64,000 nt of DNA from Paenibacillus paridis (GTDB taxonomy: Bacteria; Bacillota; Bacilli; Paenibacillales; Paenibacillaceae): positions 1,116,001-1,180,000 of the forward strand of contig NZ_VCIX01000092.1 in NCBI RefSeq assembly GCF_006345825.1, read 5' to 3'. Position 1 is the first letter of the stretch. Every line of letters starts with the position of its first letter. Made by a program: the position numbers and the translations under genes. Shown piece by piece: positions 51,541 through 60,067 of this stretch. The notes beneath the pieces were generated by a model that was not told the DNA's origin, made no database searches, and worked only from the letters and a program-made list of their open reading frames with translations.

Positions 51541-52452
51541 ATGGCGCTTAATTTTCATCAATTGCATATTTTTTGCACGGTTGCGGAACGAGGCAGCTTT
51601 TCGGCTGCTGCGCAATCTTTACATATGACTCAACCTGCCGTGACGATGCAAGTGCAGTCACTGGAAGATTATTTCGGAACAAAGCTGCTGCAGCGCTCGA
51701 CGAAACGGATTGAGTTGACGGAAGCGGGCAGGGCGCTTATGCCCTATGCCCAGCGGAGCATCGATTTAATTCGGGATACGGACCAGGCGATGTCTGCATT
51801 TACGAAGCAGCTCAAGGGAAGGCTTCAACTGGGCTCAAGCTTAACGATAGGAGAATATATATTGCCGCGGCTGCTGGGCCCGTTCGGGCAGGAGTATCCG
51901 CATATTTCAATTAGCATGAAGGTGATGAACACTTCGCAAATCATGGAAGATATCCTTAACCATCAGCTTAATTTTGGGTTGATTGAAGCTCCGGTCAATC
52001 ATCCTGATATGCATATGGAGGCCGTTATGAGTGACGAGCTTCGTCTTATCGTATCCAAATCACATCCGCTTGCCGACCGCGCATCCGTGACCTTGGAGGA
52101 GGTTATGGAATATCCCTTCGTGCTGCGCGAACAAGGCTCGGGCACCCGGCTTGTGATGGAGGAGCAGTTGCGGAAAAAAAATATCGATCCTGCATCGATG
52201 AAAATTGTGATGGAATTGGGCAGCACAGGAGCAGTAAAGTCAGCGGTCGAGGCTGGTTTGGGGATTTCCTTTATTTCATCGTCCTCTGTTAAGCATGAGG
52301 TGGCCCTTGATTTAATTCGAATGATCAAAGTGTCGGATTCCAAATTTCAACGGCAATTTTATTCGATTTATCTCAAATCAGCGATATTGCCCATATCGGC
52401 CGTTACCTTTTTATCTTTTCTGAGAGAGAGGGATCTGCAGCAATGGCTTTAA
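51541..52452 (+). CDS. LysR-family transcriptional regulator
   Basis: This 303-residue regulator has the LysR winged helix (LHIFCTVAERGSFSAAAQSL, TQPAVTMQVQSLEDYFG), a linker helix, and a type 2 periplasmic-binding-like effector domain from about residue 90. It resembles the CysL/YwfK group of sulphur or selenium regulators, but the effector cannot be read off. The ATG at 51541 follows AAAGGATG; an upstream open frame to 51460 crosses the promoter. Its 3' end overlaps the PHP gene by 10 nt, and the MerR-B12 gene overlaps that one by 11 nt, so the three form one operon. Confidence 0.9.
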   Translation: MALNFHQLHIFCTVAERGSFSAAAQSLHMTQPAVTMQVQSLEDYFGTKLLQRSTKRIELTEAGRALMPYAQRSIDLIRDTDQAMSAFTKQLKGRLQLGSSLTIGEYILPRLLGPFGQEYPHISISMKVMNTSQIMEDILNHQLNFGLIEAPVNHPDMHMEAVMSDELRLIVSKSHPLADRASVTLEEVMEYPFVLREQGSGTRLVMEEQLRKKNIDPASMKIVMELGSTGAVKSAVEAGLGISFISSSSVKHEVALDLIRMIKVSDSKFQRQFYSIYLKSAILPISAVTFLSFLRERDLQQWL

Positions 52453-53330
52453 TACAGGGACTTGCTGATTTGCATACGCACACTACGGCTTCGGATGGCA
52501 TGCAGTCCCCTGCTGAAAATGTTGGGATGGCGAAAGCGGCAGGACTTGCGGCAGTGGCCGTTACGGATCATGATACGGTTGCCGGCGTGGACGAAGCTAT
52601 CCGCGAAGGGAAGCGGCTCGGCGTAACGGTGGTGCCCGGGGTGGAAGTGAGCACGGTCGCAGACGGGACGGATATACATATTCTCGGTTATTATACCAAC
52701 AATGACGACAATAAATGGCTGGCGCGTTTAGCTAGCCTTCGTGGAACAAGAGACCGGCGCAATGAAATGATTGTTGAGAAGCTCAACGAGCTGGGGCTTT
52801 CCGTATCCATGGATGAGGTTTTGGCTGCCGCCCATCATGGAAACGCCAAGCAGATGCAGCAGTCCGATGGAAACAGCATCGGAAGACCGCATATTGCCGC
52901 GGTTTTACTGCGGAAGGGTTTTGTCACTAGCATGAAGGAGGCTTTTGACCGTTACCTGGCTACCGGTGCTTTGGCATACGTCAATCCGCCAAGAATCACT
53001 CCCTTTGAAGCTGTGGATTGGATTAGAGAAGCAGGCGGGACAAGCGTAATTGCCCATCCCGGTTTGTATGCCAATGATAAAATAGTGCAAGAGATAATAA
53101 GCTACGGCGTACAAGGCATTGAAGTCTTCCATTCTGATCATGGCCAAGAAGAGGAAATTCGTTACGCGCGGCTGGCCGAGGATAAAAATTTAATTGCCAC
53201 AGGCGGTTCGGATTTTCATGGCTCGCGTCAAGGCATCGTATTTCATGGTGCCATTGGCAGCCGGACAGTCGGTACAGAAGTGTTAAAGCAGCTGGAGCCT
53301 TCATGGAGGAGAGAGCGGTATGACGCCTAG
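52443..53330 (+). CDS. PHP domain phosphoesterase (TrpH/YciV-like)
   Basis: This 295-residue metal-dependent phosphoesterase has metal ligands in ADLHTHTTASDG (HxH) and VTDHDTVAG, plus Glu in VPGVEVST, His in VIAHPG, and a C-terminal GGSDFHG. E. coli YciV (RNase AM) and related TrpH proteins degrade 5'-phosphorylated oligonucleotides and 3',5'-nucleoside bisphosphates; this protein has the same plan and length. It overlaps the LysR gene by 10 nt and the MerR-B12 gene by 11 nt, indicating translational coupling. Confidence 0.9.
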   Translation: MALIQGLADLHTHTTASDGMQSPAENVGMAKAAGLAAVAVTDHDTVAGVDEAIREGKRLGVTVVPGVEVSTVADGTDIHILGYYTNNDDNKWLARLASLRGTRDRRNEMIVEKLNELGLSVSMDEVLAAAHHGNAKQMQQSDGNSIGRPHIAAVLLRKGFVTSMKEAFDRYLATGALAYVNPPRITPFEAVDWIREAGGTSVIAHPGLYANDKIVQEIISYGVQGIEVFHSDHGQEEEIRYARLAEDKNLIATGGSDFHGSRQGIVFHGAIGSRTVGTEVLKQLEPSWRRERYDA

Positions 53331-54285
53331 GCTGTATACGATTAAAGAAGTTTCGTTGCGGTCAGGCGTATCTACCCAGCTTATCCGCAAGTGGGAAGAA
53401 CGTTATGAGGCTGTGATGCCGCAAAGGATGCAGAATGGGTATCGTGGCTACACGAAGCAGGATATGGACACGCTGGTTTGGTTAAAAGGGCAGGTAGACG
53501 AAGGCGTTCCGATCGGTATGGCCGTGCTGGAGTGGAAAAATGAACAGGAGGCTGCTGCAAAGGAGCTGGAACGGGAAGAAAAAGACTTGGCTTCCGAAGA
53601 CGCCATAGCGAAGCTGCAACAATTTTATATGCCTACCGCTATGGACTGGAACCAACCGATCGAGCAGCTGCTGCAATTTTTCATTCAGCTTGATCTTAGC
53701 AACGCGCAGCGTTTTTACGAGCAGCTGCTTGCCATTCATAATCTGGAGCATTTGATGCTGAATATTTTAGAGCCCACGTTGGTTGAGCTTGGGGAACGCT
53801 GGGAGCGGGGCGAGATCTCCGAATACCAGGAGCATTTTGGAAGCCATTTTATTCGGGACAAGATGCTTGCCATCCGCAGCTTATTTCGTCCTAATGATGA
53901 AAGTCCGCTGCTCGTTACGGCATGCGGACCGGGAGAACGACATGAGCTCGGCATTCTTTTCTTTGGATTTTTCGCGCAGCAGGAAGGCTTTCGGGTCATT
54001 TACCTTGGAAGTTCCCCTTCGGAGAAAGGCATTTTTGATTGCTTGGCGGATGTGCAGCCGACAGCCTTTACTTTTAGCTTCTCTATTGAGGAAAGACTTG
54101 AGTCCGCCGTGCCATTCTTACTAGAGCTGGATCGTCGCATTGCGGAGAATCATTTTCGGACGAAGGTTTTTATTGGCGGGAGAGCCATCCATGAGGATGC
54201 CCTGCTTCAAGGGACAGGTCAGGTATATCTTATTGCTGGTGACGGAAAGAGCTGTATTGAGAAAATGAAAGCGTTGCTCCAGTAA
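53320..54285 (+). CDS. MerR-family regulator with B12-binding domain (CarH/LitR-like photoreceptor)
   Basis: The 321-residue protein has a MerR helix-turn-helix (YTIKEVSLRSGVSTQLIRKWEERY, residues ~6-29), a four-helix cap domain, and a C-terminal cobalamin-binding fold. Trp161 followed nine residues later by Glu171-His172 reproduces the W-x9-EH motif that caps adenosylcobalamin in CarH. His208 in GERHELG is the axial ligand of the ExHxxG motif, and SFSI and FIGGR follow in the expected order. CarH tetramers bind DNA in the dark and fall apart in light. No carotenoid genes are nearby; targets are unknown. Confidence 0.88.
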   Translation: MTPRLYTIKEVSLRSGVSTQLIRKWEERYEAVMPQRMQNGYRGYTKQDMDTLVWLKGQVDEGVPIGMAVLEWKNEQEAAAKELEREEKDLASEDAIAKLQQFYMPTAMDWNQPIEQLLQFFIQLDLSNAQRFYEQLLAIHNLEHLMLNILEPTLVELGERWERGEISEYQEHFGSHFIRDKMLAIRSLFRPNDESPLLVTACGPGERHELGILFFGFFAQQEGFRVIYLGSSPSEKGIFDCLADVQPTAFTFSFSIEERLESAVPFLLELDRRIAENHFRTKVFIGGRAIHEDALLQGTGQVYLIAGDGKSCIEKMKALLQ

Positions 54286-54296
54286 ATCAATTTATA

Positions 54297-54338
54297 AAAG
54301 GCAGAGCAGGAGTGAAGCACTCCTGCTCTGCCTTTTTG
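54297..54338. terminator. Bidirectional terminator between the MerR-B12 gene and rqcH
   Basis: GGCAGAGCAGGAGTG pairs perfectly with CACTCCTGCTCTGCC around AAG, with flanking A and T runs. Confidence 0.93.
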
Positions 54339-54354
54339 TATAGAAGAATTATTG

Positions 54355-56124
54355 TTATTTCGTCTCGCATGAGAGCGATTTGATTCGCTGCTCGTCAGGC
54401 GTAATGAATAGCGTTTTTTGGTTATCGTAGATGACAAAGCCCGGCTTTGCGCCGCTTGGCTTGCGAACATGGCGAATAAAGGTGTAATCAACGGGAATTG
54501 AGCTGGAGTCGCGGGCTTGGCTATAATGCGCGGATAGCATGGCCGCCTCTTCCAACGTCGCGTTGCCGTATTCACCGCCCCTGATGACAACATGGGAGCC
54601 TGGAATATCTTTGGTATGAAGCCAGGTATCCGAAGAGGAAGCCAGCCGGTTCGTCAAATATTCGTTTTGCGTATTATTTTTGCCGACATACATGGCTACA
54701 CCTTCAGATGAGGTATAGCACAGGAGCGTTGGCTTGAGCGTTTTTTTCTTTTTTTGGCCCCGTTTTCCGCGCTCTTTCATATACCCTTGTTCGACGAGCT
54801 CGTCGCGTATTTCGCCGATATCCCCAAGCGAAGCGTTATCGACTTGCTGCAGAAGCGATTCGAAATAGTGGATCTCGGTACGTGCGATGTCCATTTGCTC
54901 AGCGACAATAGACAAGCTGTTCTTATGCTTCGTATATCTCCGGAAGTAGCGCTGTGCGTTATCCGACGGTGTAAGCTGAGGGTCCAGATCGATCTTGACG
55001 ACGGCCTGTTCTTCATCATAGAAGTTAACGAGCTCAATGGAGGTATCGCCCCGTTTGATTTGATGCATGTAGGCGGTCAGCAGTTCCCCAAGTACGCGGT
55101 ATTTCTCGGCATCCTTGGCCTCGACGAGCGTATCTTCCAGCTTTTTGATTTTTGTAATGTTTTTTGCTTTTTCATTTTGGACGAACCGGATGAGATCTGC
55201 CGCACGCTGCTTCACCGTATCCCGTTCGGCTTTATTGCCATAGAAGGCTTCGAGGCAAGCGCTAATATCCGGGAAAATGACGGCTTCTCCTTCAATATGC
55301 GTTAGCTCCGTGCTGGAAAAAAAAGATTTTCCAGTTTCGGTGTTCGTTTTTATGGTTGGCGTGTAATGGTTATTTCTAACCTGTTCGCTGAATTCCGAGA
55401 AAGCACTCCATAATGCAGACAGGGTTGGCTGTGCAGTTTCTTCCGCAGTTTGCACTGCACCTGTATCGCCTTGTGCACGGTATACGAGCTCTCTGGCAAG
55501 CAGCGGGCTGAATCCGCTCAGGCGGTCAACAAGCCGCTTATGCAATGGGGCAGTCTCATCTGTGTCGTGAAGTGCCTCATTGAATTGCTGCTCGCTCGTA
55601 ATGGCAAGCGGATCAAGCTTGCCTTGCTCAGGCGGAGATGTATAGCTGCTGCCTGGCATGACGATCCGGTGGCTGCTGATTGCAGGCGTAACATGGTGTA
55701 TGCCGTCATGAATCATTCCCGTAGAAGGGTCCATTAAAATAATGTTGCTATGCCGTCCCATAATCTCCACGATGATTGTCTTATTGGACAAATCGCCCAG
55801 CTCGTCGCGGTGCTTGACTTCAATGTGAATGATCCGCTCATTCCCCACTTGACGGATGGATTCGATCTGTCCGCCTTCGCAGTGCTTCCGAAGAAGCATG
55901 CAGAACATAGGCGCTTCCATCGGGTTGACGTAGGTGCCTGTCGTCCAGTGTACGCGGGGGTAGGTCGGGTTGGCAGACAAGAGCAGCTTGCCATGCGCGC
56001 CTCCTCCGCGAATGGAGAAAACAAGCTCGTGATCGGTCGGTTGGTGAATTTTATGTATACGCGCGCCTACGCAGCGCTGCAGGTCATGCGTGATCGCATG
56101 GGTGACGATGCCGTCTAATGCCAT
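54355..56124 (-). CDS. rqcH: Ribosome quality control protein RqcH (NFACT family)
   Basis: This 589-residue protein binds obstructed 50S subunits and adds C-terminal alanine tails to stalled chains. It has NFACT-N (residues 1-~230, with IMGRHSNIIL), a long coiled coil with two helix-hairpin-helix elements, and NFACT-R (TWLHTKDIPGSHVVIR near 510). The essential tRNA-binding Asp-Arg pair of B. subtilis RqcH (D97/R98) appears as Glu96-Arg97 in QVGNERII. The ATG at 56124 gives the usual MALDGIVTHAI start; 56181 is too early. It is divergent from the Ca2+ ATPase gene, whose B. subtilis counterpart (yloB) also neighbours yloA/rqcH. Confidence 0.94.
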   Translation of the reverse strand: MALDGIVTHAITHDLQRCVGARIHKIHQPTDHELVFSIRGGGAHGKLLLSANPTYPRVHWTTGTYVNPMEAPMFCMLLRKHCEGGQIESIRQVGNERIIHIEVKHRDELGDLSNKTIIVEIMGRHSNIILMDPSTGMIHDGIHHVTPAISSHRIVMPGSSYTSPPEQGKLDPLAITSEQQFNEALHDTDETAPLHKRLVDRLSGFSPLLARELVYRAQGDTGAVQTAEETAQPTLSALWSAFSEFSEQVRNNHYTPTIKTNTETGKSFFSSTELTHIEGEAVIFPDISACLEAFYGNKAERDTVKQRAADLIRFVQNEKAKNITKIKKLEDTLVEAKDAEKYRVLGELLTAYMHQIKRGDTSIELVNFYDEEQAVVKIDLDPQLTPSDNAQRYFRRYTKHKNSLSIVAEQMDIARTEIHYFESLLQQVDNASLGDIGEIRDELVEQGYMKERGKRGQKKKKTLKPTLLCYTSSEGVAMYVGKNNTQNEYLTNRLASSSDTWLHTKDIPGSHVVIRGGEYGNATLEEAAMLSAHYSQARDSSSIPVDYTFIRHVRKPSGAKPGFVIYDNQKTLFITPDEQRIKSLSCETK

Positions 56125-56302
56125 GTTGTGATTCCTCGCTTCCTTGGTCGGTCTATCTCTATCATGCCATAGTTGAGACAAAAACTTAAGTCCCTGGTGG
56201 GATATTTTATGGGCTGTCCGAATACATTTACCCTATATAGGCTGTCCGAAGGGCCGGCGTCGTTACAGCTTGGCTCGGCATATTATGGGAGGGAGTTATA
56301 CC

Positions 56303-59086
56303 ATGGAACAAATGAAATGGCATCAAATGGGGACAAGTGAGCTGGTGGACGCTTTAGTCAGCTCCCCTGAACAAGGGCTGGCGACGTCGGAAGCGGCGCA
56401 GCGCCTAGAGCAAAATGGACAGAACGAATTGACGGAAGGAAAGCGCGTCTCGCCAATCTTGCTTTTCCTTAATCAATTTAAAGATTTTATGGTGCTTATC
56501 CTAATGGGAGCGACTTTGATCTCTGGCTTGCTGGGCGAGTATCTGGACGCCATTACGATTGTGGCCATAATTGCGCTTAATGCCGTTCTCGGCTTCGTTC
56601 AGGAGTTTAGAGCGGAGCGCTCGCTGCGGGCTCTTAAGGAATTGTCAGCTCCGACCGCGAAGGTGATCAGGGGCGGTGAGCTGCTTACCGTGGCTGCTAA
56701 GGAACTGGTTGCAGGCGATCTCATCTATCTGGAGAGCGGGGATCGCATACCAGCGGATGTACGACTCCTTGAGGCGAACAGCTGTTATGTGGAGGAATCG
56801 GCGCTGACGGGTGAATCTGTCCCGGTTGGCAAGCATTCTGCAGCGATCGCCGAGGACAATTTGCCGCTTGGCGACCAGAAAAATATCGGGTTCATGGGTA
56901 CGATGCTCACCAGAGGTACGGCTAAGGCCGTCGTCATTCGAACGGGCATGGATACGGAAATGGGCAAAATCGCCGGTCTGATCCAGCAAACGGAATCGAT
57001 GGAGACTCCTCTGCAGCACAGGCTGGAGCAGCTCGGCAAAATTTTGATCGTCGTTGCCATCGCGTTGACGGTTATGGTCGTCGTTGCCGGTATTTTGCAT
57101 GGTCAGCCGGCGTACGGCATGTTCCTCGCTGGCGTGAGTCTGGCCGTGGCAGCGATTCCCGAAGGACTGCCTGCCATTGTGACCATTGCACTTGCGCTTG
57201 GCGTTCAGCGGATGATCAAGCGCAAGGCTATCGTGCGCAAGCTTCCGTCTGTAGAGACGCTTGGCTGCGCTTCAATCATCTGCTCGGACAAAACGGGAAC
57301 GCTGACCCAAAATAAAATGACGGTTACCCACGTTTGGGTTGGCGGCAGGCAGCTCGAGGTGAGCGGCGAAGGCTATGATCCGACGGGGGCTATATACGAA
57401 GAGGGCAATGCGCTGGATATTAAGCATGATCAGTCCATCAAGCGTTTGCTGCAAGTGAGCGCATTGTGCAACAACGCCCAAATCGTGAAGGTAGAGAGCG
57501 AGGATACCGGCAAGCGAAAAAGCAAGGAGATCCAGGAGGAATGGGTGCTCAAGGGTGACCCGACCGAGGGAGCGCTTGCGGTGCTGGCAGCAAAGCTCGG
57601 TTCTTCCGCAAAATCATTGGAGCAGCTGTACAAGCGGGAAAAGGAGTTTCCATTTGATTCCGAGCGCAAGCGGATGTCCGTCGTTGTTGCGCATCAAGGC
57701 GGCAAGCTCATATGTACCAAGGGTGCACCCGACTTGCTTATGGATCATTGCTCCTACGTGCTTTGGGAAGGCAAAGTTGTGCCGTTCACGGCTACGCTTA
57801 AGCGCAAATGCGCGGAGGCAGGCGAACTTATGGCTCAAAACGCGCTTCGCGTGCTGGGGCTTGCTTACCGTGATTTGCGTGCTAGCGATGCTTGCGAGAC
57901 CGAAAGTGATGCGGAATGCCAACTGGTATTCGTTGGTTTGACAGGGATGATTGATCCACCGCGCCGCGAGGTGAAGGAAGCCATAGCAACCTGCCGCCGC
58001 GCAGGCATCAAGACGGTGATGATTACAGGCGACCATCAATTAACGGCAGAGGCGATTGCAGGTCAATTGGGCATTATGCCGCGTGGCGGCATTGCTATGA
58101 GCGGCAAGCAATTGGAAGCTATGGAGGATGAGCAGCTCGATCGGCTTGTCGAGAATGTTTATGTTTACGCTCGGGTTTCGCCGGAGCACAAACTGCGGAT
58201 TGTCAAAGCGCTCCAGCGCCAGGGGCATGTAGTGGCCATGACTGGAGATGGCGTCAACGACGCTCCTGCGATCAAGGCGGCAGATATTGGCATTTCCATG
58301 GGCATCACGGGAACGGACGTCACCAAGGAAGCTTCTGCGCTCGTGCTCAGTGACGACAACTTCTCGACCATCGTAGCTGCGATTGAGGAGGGCCGGGGCA
58401 TTTATGAGAACATCCGTAAATTCATCCGTTACTTGCTGGCATCCAACGTGGGTGAAATTCTCGTGATGTTCCTTGCGATGATGGCGGGGCTGCCGCTGCC
58501 GCTCGTACCAATTCAAATTCTTTGGGTTAACTTGGTAACGGATGGCTTGCCGGCCATGGCGCTGGGCGTAGACCAAGCGGAGAAGGATCTCATGCAGCAA
58601 AAGCCTCGATCGGCTAAGGAAAGCATATTCTCCCGCAGGCTGGGTTGGAAAATTATTAGCCGAGGCATCCTGATCGGCGTATGCACGCTTGGCGCCTTCT
58701 GGATTACGCTGCACGATGCACCGGGCAGTGCGGCACAACTGATGAAAGCTCAGACCGTAGCTTTCGCAACGCTTGTCATGGCGCAGCTTATCCATGTATT
58801 CGATTGCCGGAGCTCCCGCTCTATTTTTCACCGGAATCCGTTTCAAAACAAATATTTGGTGCTAGCCGTGCTGTCATCGCTCATTCTTATGCTAGGCGTG
58901 CTCTATATTGACGCATTGCAGCCGATCTTCAAAACCGTACCGATTGGCTTCCGTGAATGGTGCCTCGTATTCGTAGCTGCGGGAATTCCTACTTTCCTAA
59001 TGGGAATAGGCAGCGTGCTAGGCTCTCCGAACAAAAAGAAGAATAAAACAAAATGGCCTATCGGACCGCAAAGCGCGGCGAGATAA
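56303..59086 (+). CDS. Calcium-transporting P-type ATPase (YloB type)
   Basis: This 927-residue P2A ATPase resembles SERCA. All core motifs are visible: LTGESVPVGK (actuator), IPEGLPAIVTIALA (M4 ion site), SDKTGTLTQNKMT (phosphorylated Asp), KGDPTEGAL and KGAPD (nucleotide domain), TGDGVNDAPAIK (hinge), and NLVTDGLPAMALGVD (M6 ion site). Ten membrane helices are expected. It should pump Ca2+ out of the cytoplasm; B. subtilis YloB affects spore Ca2+ and heat resistance. The ATG at 56303 follows GGGAGGGAG. dapF starts 121 nt downstream. Confidence 0.95.
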   Translation: MEQMKWHQMGTSELVDALVSSPEQGLATSEAAQRLEQNGQNELTEGKRVSPILLFLNQFKDFMVLILMGATLISGLLGEYLDAITIVAIIALNAVLGFVQEFRAERSLRALKELSAPTAKVIRGGELLTVAAKELVAGDLIYLESGDRIPADVRLLEANSCYVEESALTGESVPVGKHSAAIAEDNLPLGDQKNIGFMGTMLTRGTAKAVVIRTGMDTEMGKIAGLIQQTESMETPLQHRLEQLGKILIVVAIALTVMVVVAGILHGQPAYGMFLAGVSLAVAAIPEGLPAIVTIALALGVQRMIKRKAIVRKLPSVETLGCASIICSDKTGTLTQNKMTVTHVWVGGRQLEVSGEGYDPTGAIYEEGNALDIKHDQSIKRLLQVSALCNNAQIVKVESEDTGKRKSKEIQEEWVLKGDPTEGALAVLAAKLGSSAKSLEQLYKREKEFPFDSERKRMSVVVAHQGGKLICTKGAPDLLMDHCSYVLWEGKVVPFTATLKRKCAEAGELMAQNALRVLGLAYRDLRASDACETESDAECQLVFVGLTGMIDPPRREVKEAIATCRRAGIKTVMITGDHQLTAEAIAGQLGIMPRGGIAMSGKQLEAMEDEQLDRLVENVYVYARVSPEHKLRIVKALQRQGHVVAMTGDGVNDAPAIKAADIGISMGITGTDVTKEASALVLSDDNFSTIVAAIEEGRGIYENIRKFIRYLLASNVGEILVMFLAMMAGLPLPLVPIQILWVNLVTDGLPAMALGVDQAEKDLMQQKPRSAKESIFSRRLGWKIISRGILIGVCTLGAFWITLHDAPGSAAQLMKAQTVAFATLVMAQLIHVFDCRSSRSIFHRNPFQNKYLVLAVLSSLILMLGVLYIDALQPIFKTVPIGFREWCLVFVAAGIPTFLMGIGSVLGSPNKKKNKTKWPIGPQSAAR

Positions 59087-59207
59087 CTAAAAAATACAAA
59101 TGATGATACAAATTATGAATAGCCTTTCTCCTTGCTTTGCGGTATGCTATTGAGAATAAATCATAGCTTTATCATACCAAGAGATGTGGCAAGGAGAGGG
59201 CAATCAG

Positions 59208-60038
59208 ATGAATTTTACGAAAATGAACGGCTTGGGGAACGACTTTGTGGTGATCGCGGGCGAGCAGCAGCTTCCTGAGGGTGTGGCGGATCTCGCGATT
59301 TCGTTATGCAACCGGTTTTTTGGAATCGGGGCAGACGGTCTTGTTTATATATTGCCTTCGGAGATCGCGGATTTTCGTATGCGCATCATTAATTCAGATG
59401 GATCGGAAGCGGAACAATGCGGCAATGCTATTCGCTGCGTAGCCAAATACGTATACGATAACGGCTTAACCGATAAAGAAGAAATTACGATTGAAACGCT
59501 GGGCGCCGGAGCCCAAAAGGTTCAGCTTACCGTAGACAACGGGGAGGTATCTTCTGTCCGTGTTGATATGGGAGAACCGATCCTCAATGGCTTGACAGTG
59601 CCGACAACGATCGACGCTGAACGGGTCATCGAGCATCCCATTGAAGTGGATGGCAAGGAGTTCCGGTTTACGGCCGTTTCGATGGGCAATCCGCATTGCG
59701 TCATATATGTTGATGATGCTGTGAACTTTGATTTGAACGTATGGGGACCCAAGCTGGAGACTCATCCGCTGTTCCCTCGCAAAATCAACGTGGAGTTCGT
59801 AACGGTGAATTCCCGCAACCACACGGATATGCGCGTATGGGAACGTGGAGCAGGACCAACGCTTGCTTGCGGCACCGGCGCATGCGCTACCGTTGTGGCA
59901 TCCGTACTGACTGGCGCGACTGACCGCACGGCTACCGTATCGCTAAAAGGCGGCGATCTTCTTATCGAATGGAACGAGTCTGATAATCACGTTTATATGA
60001 CGGGTCCCGCAGCGGTTTCCTTCCGCGGGACTCTTTAA
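59208..60038 (+). CDS. dapF: Diaminopimelate epimerase
   Basis: This 276-residue PLP-independent racemase converts LL- to meso-diaminopimelate for lysine and peptidoglycan. Both catalytic cysteines are in place: Cys71 in EAEQCGNAIRC and Cys221 in LACGTGACATV, flanked by NSDGSE and WERGAGPT. The start is the ATG at 59208, 8 nt after AAGGAGAGGG; an in-frame ATG at 59184 precedes that site. The next gene begins 29 nt after the stop codon, so the two are probably co-transcribed. Confidence 0.97.
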   Translation: MNFTKMNGLGNDFVVIAGEQQLPEGVADLAISLCNRFFGIGADGLVYILPSEIADFRMRIINSDGSEAEQCGNAIRCVAKYVYDNGLTDKEEITIETLGAGAQKVQLTVDNGEVSSVRVDMGEPILNGLTVPTTIDAERVIEHPIEVDGKEFRFTAVSMGNPHCVIYVDDAVNFDLNVWGPKLETHPLFPRKINVEFVTVNSRNHTDMRVWERGAGPTLACGTGACATVVASVLTGATDRTATVSLKGGDLLIEWNESDNHVYMTGPAAVSFRGTL

Positions 60039-60067
60039 AGCAAAGTAAGATGGGTGGAGAGAATATA

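Noticed and set aside
56212..56252. Direct repeat GGCTGTCCGAA upstream of the Ca2+ ATPase
   Set aside because: Two short copies about 27 nt apart might be a regulator site, but no further copies or symmetry support it.
60039..60067. SAM riboswitch before the methyltransferase/MTHF reductase gene
   Set aside because: Only 29 nt separate it from dapF, too short for an S-box, and no S-box motif is seen.
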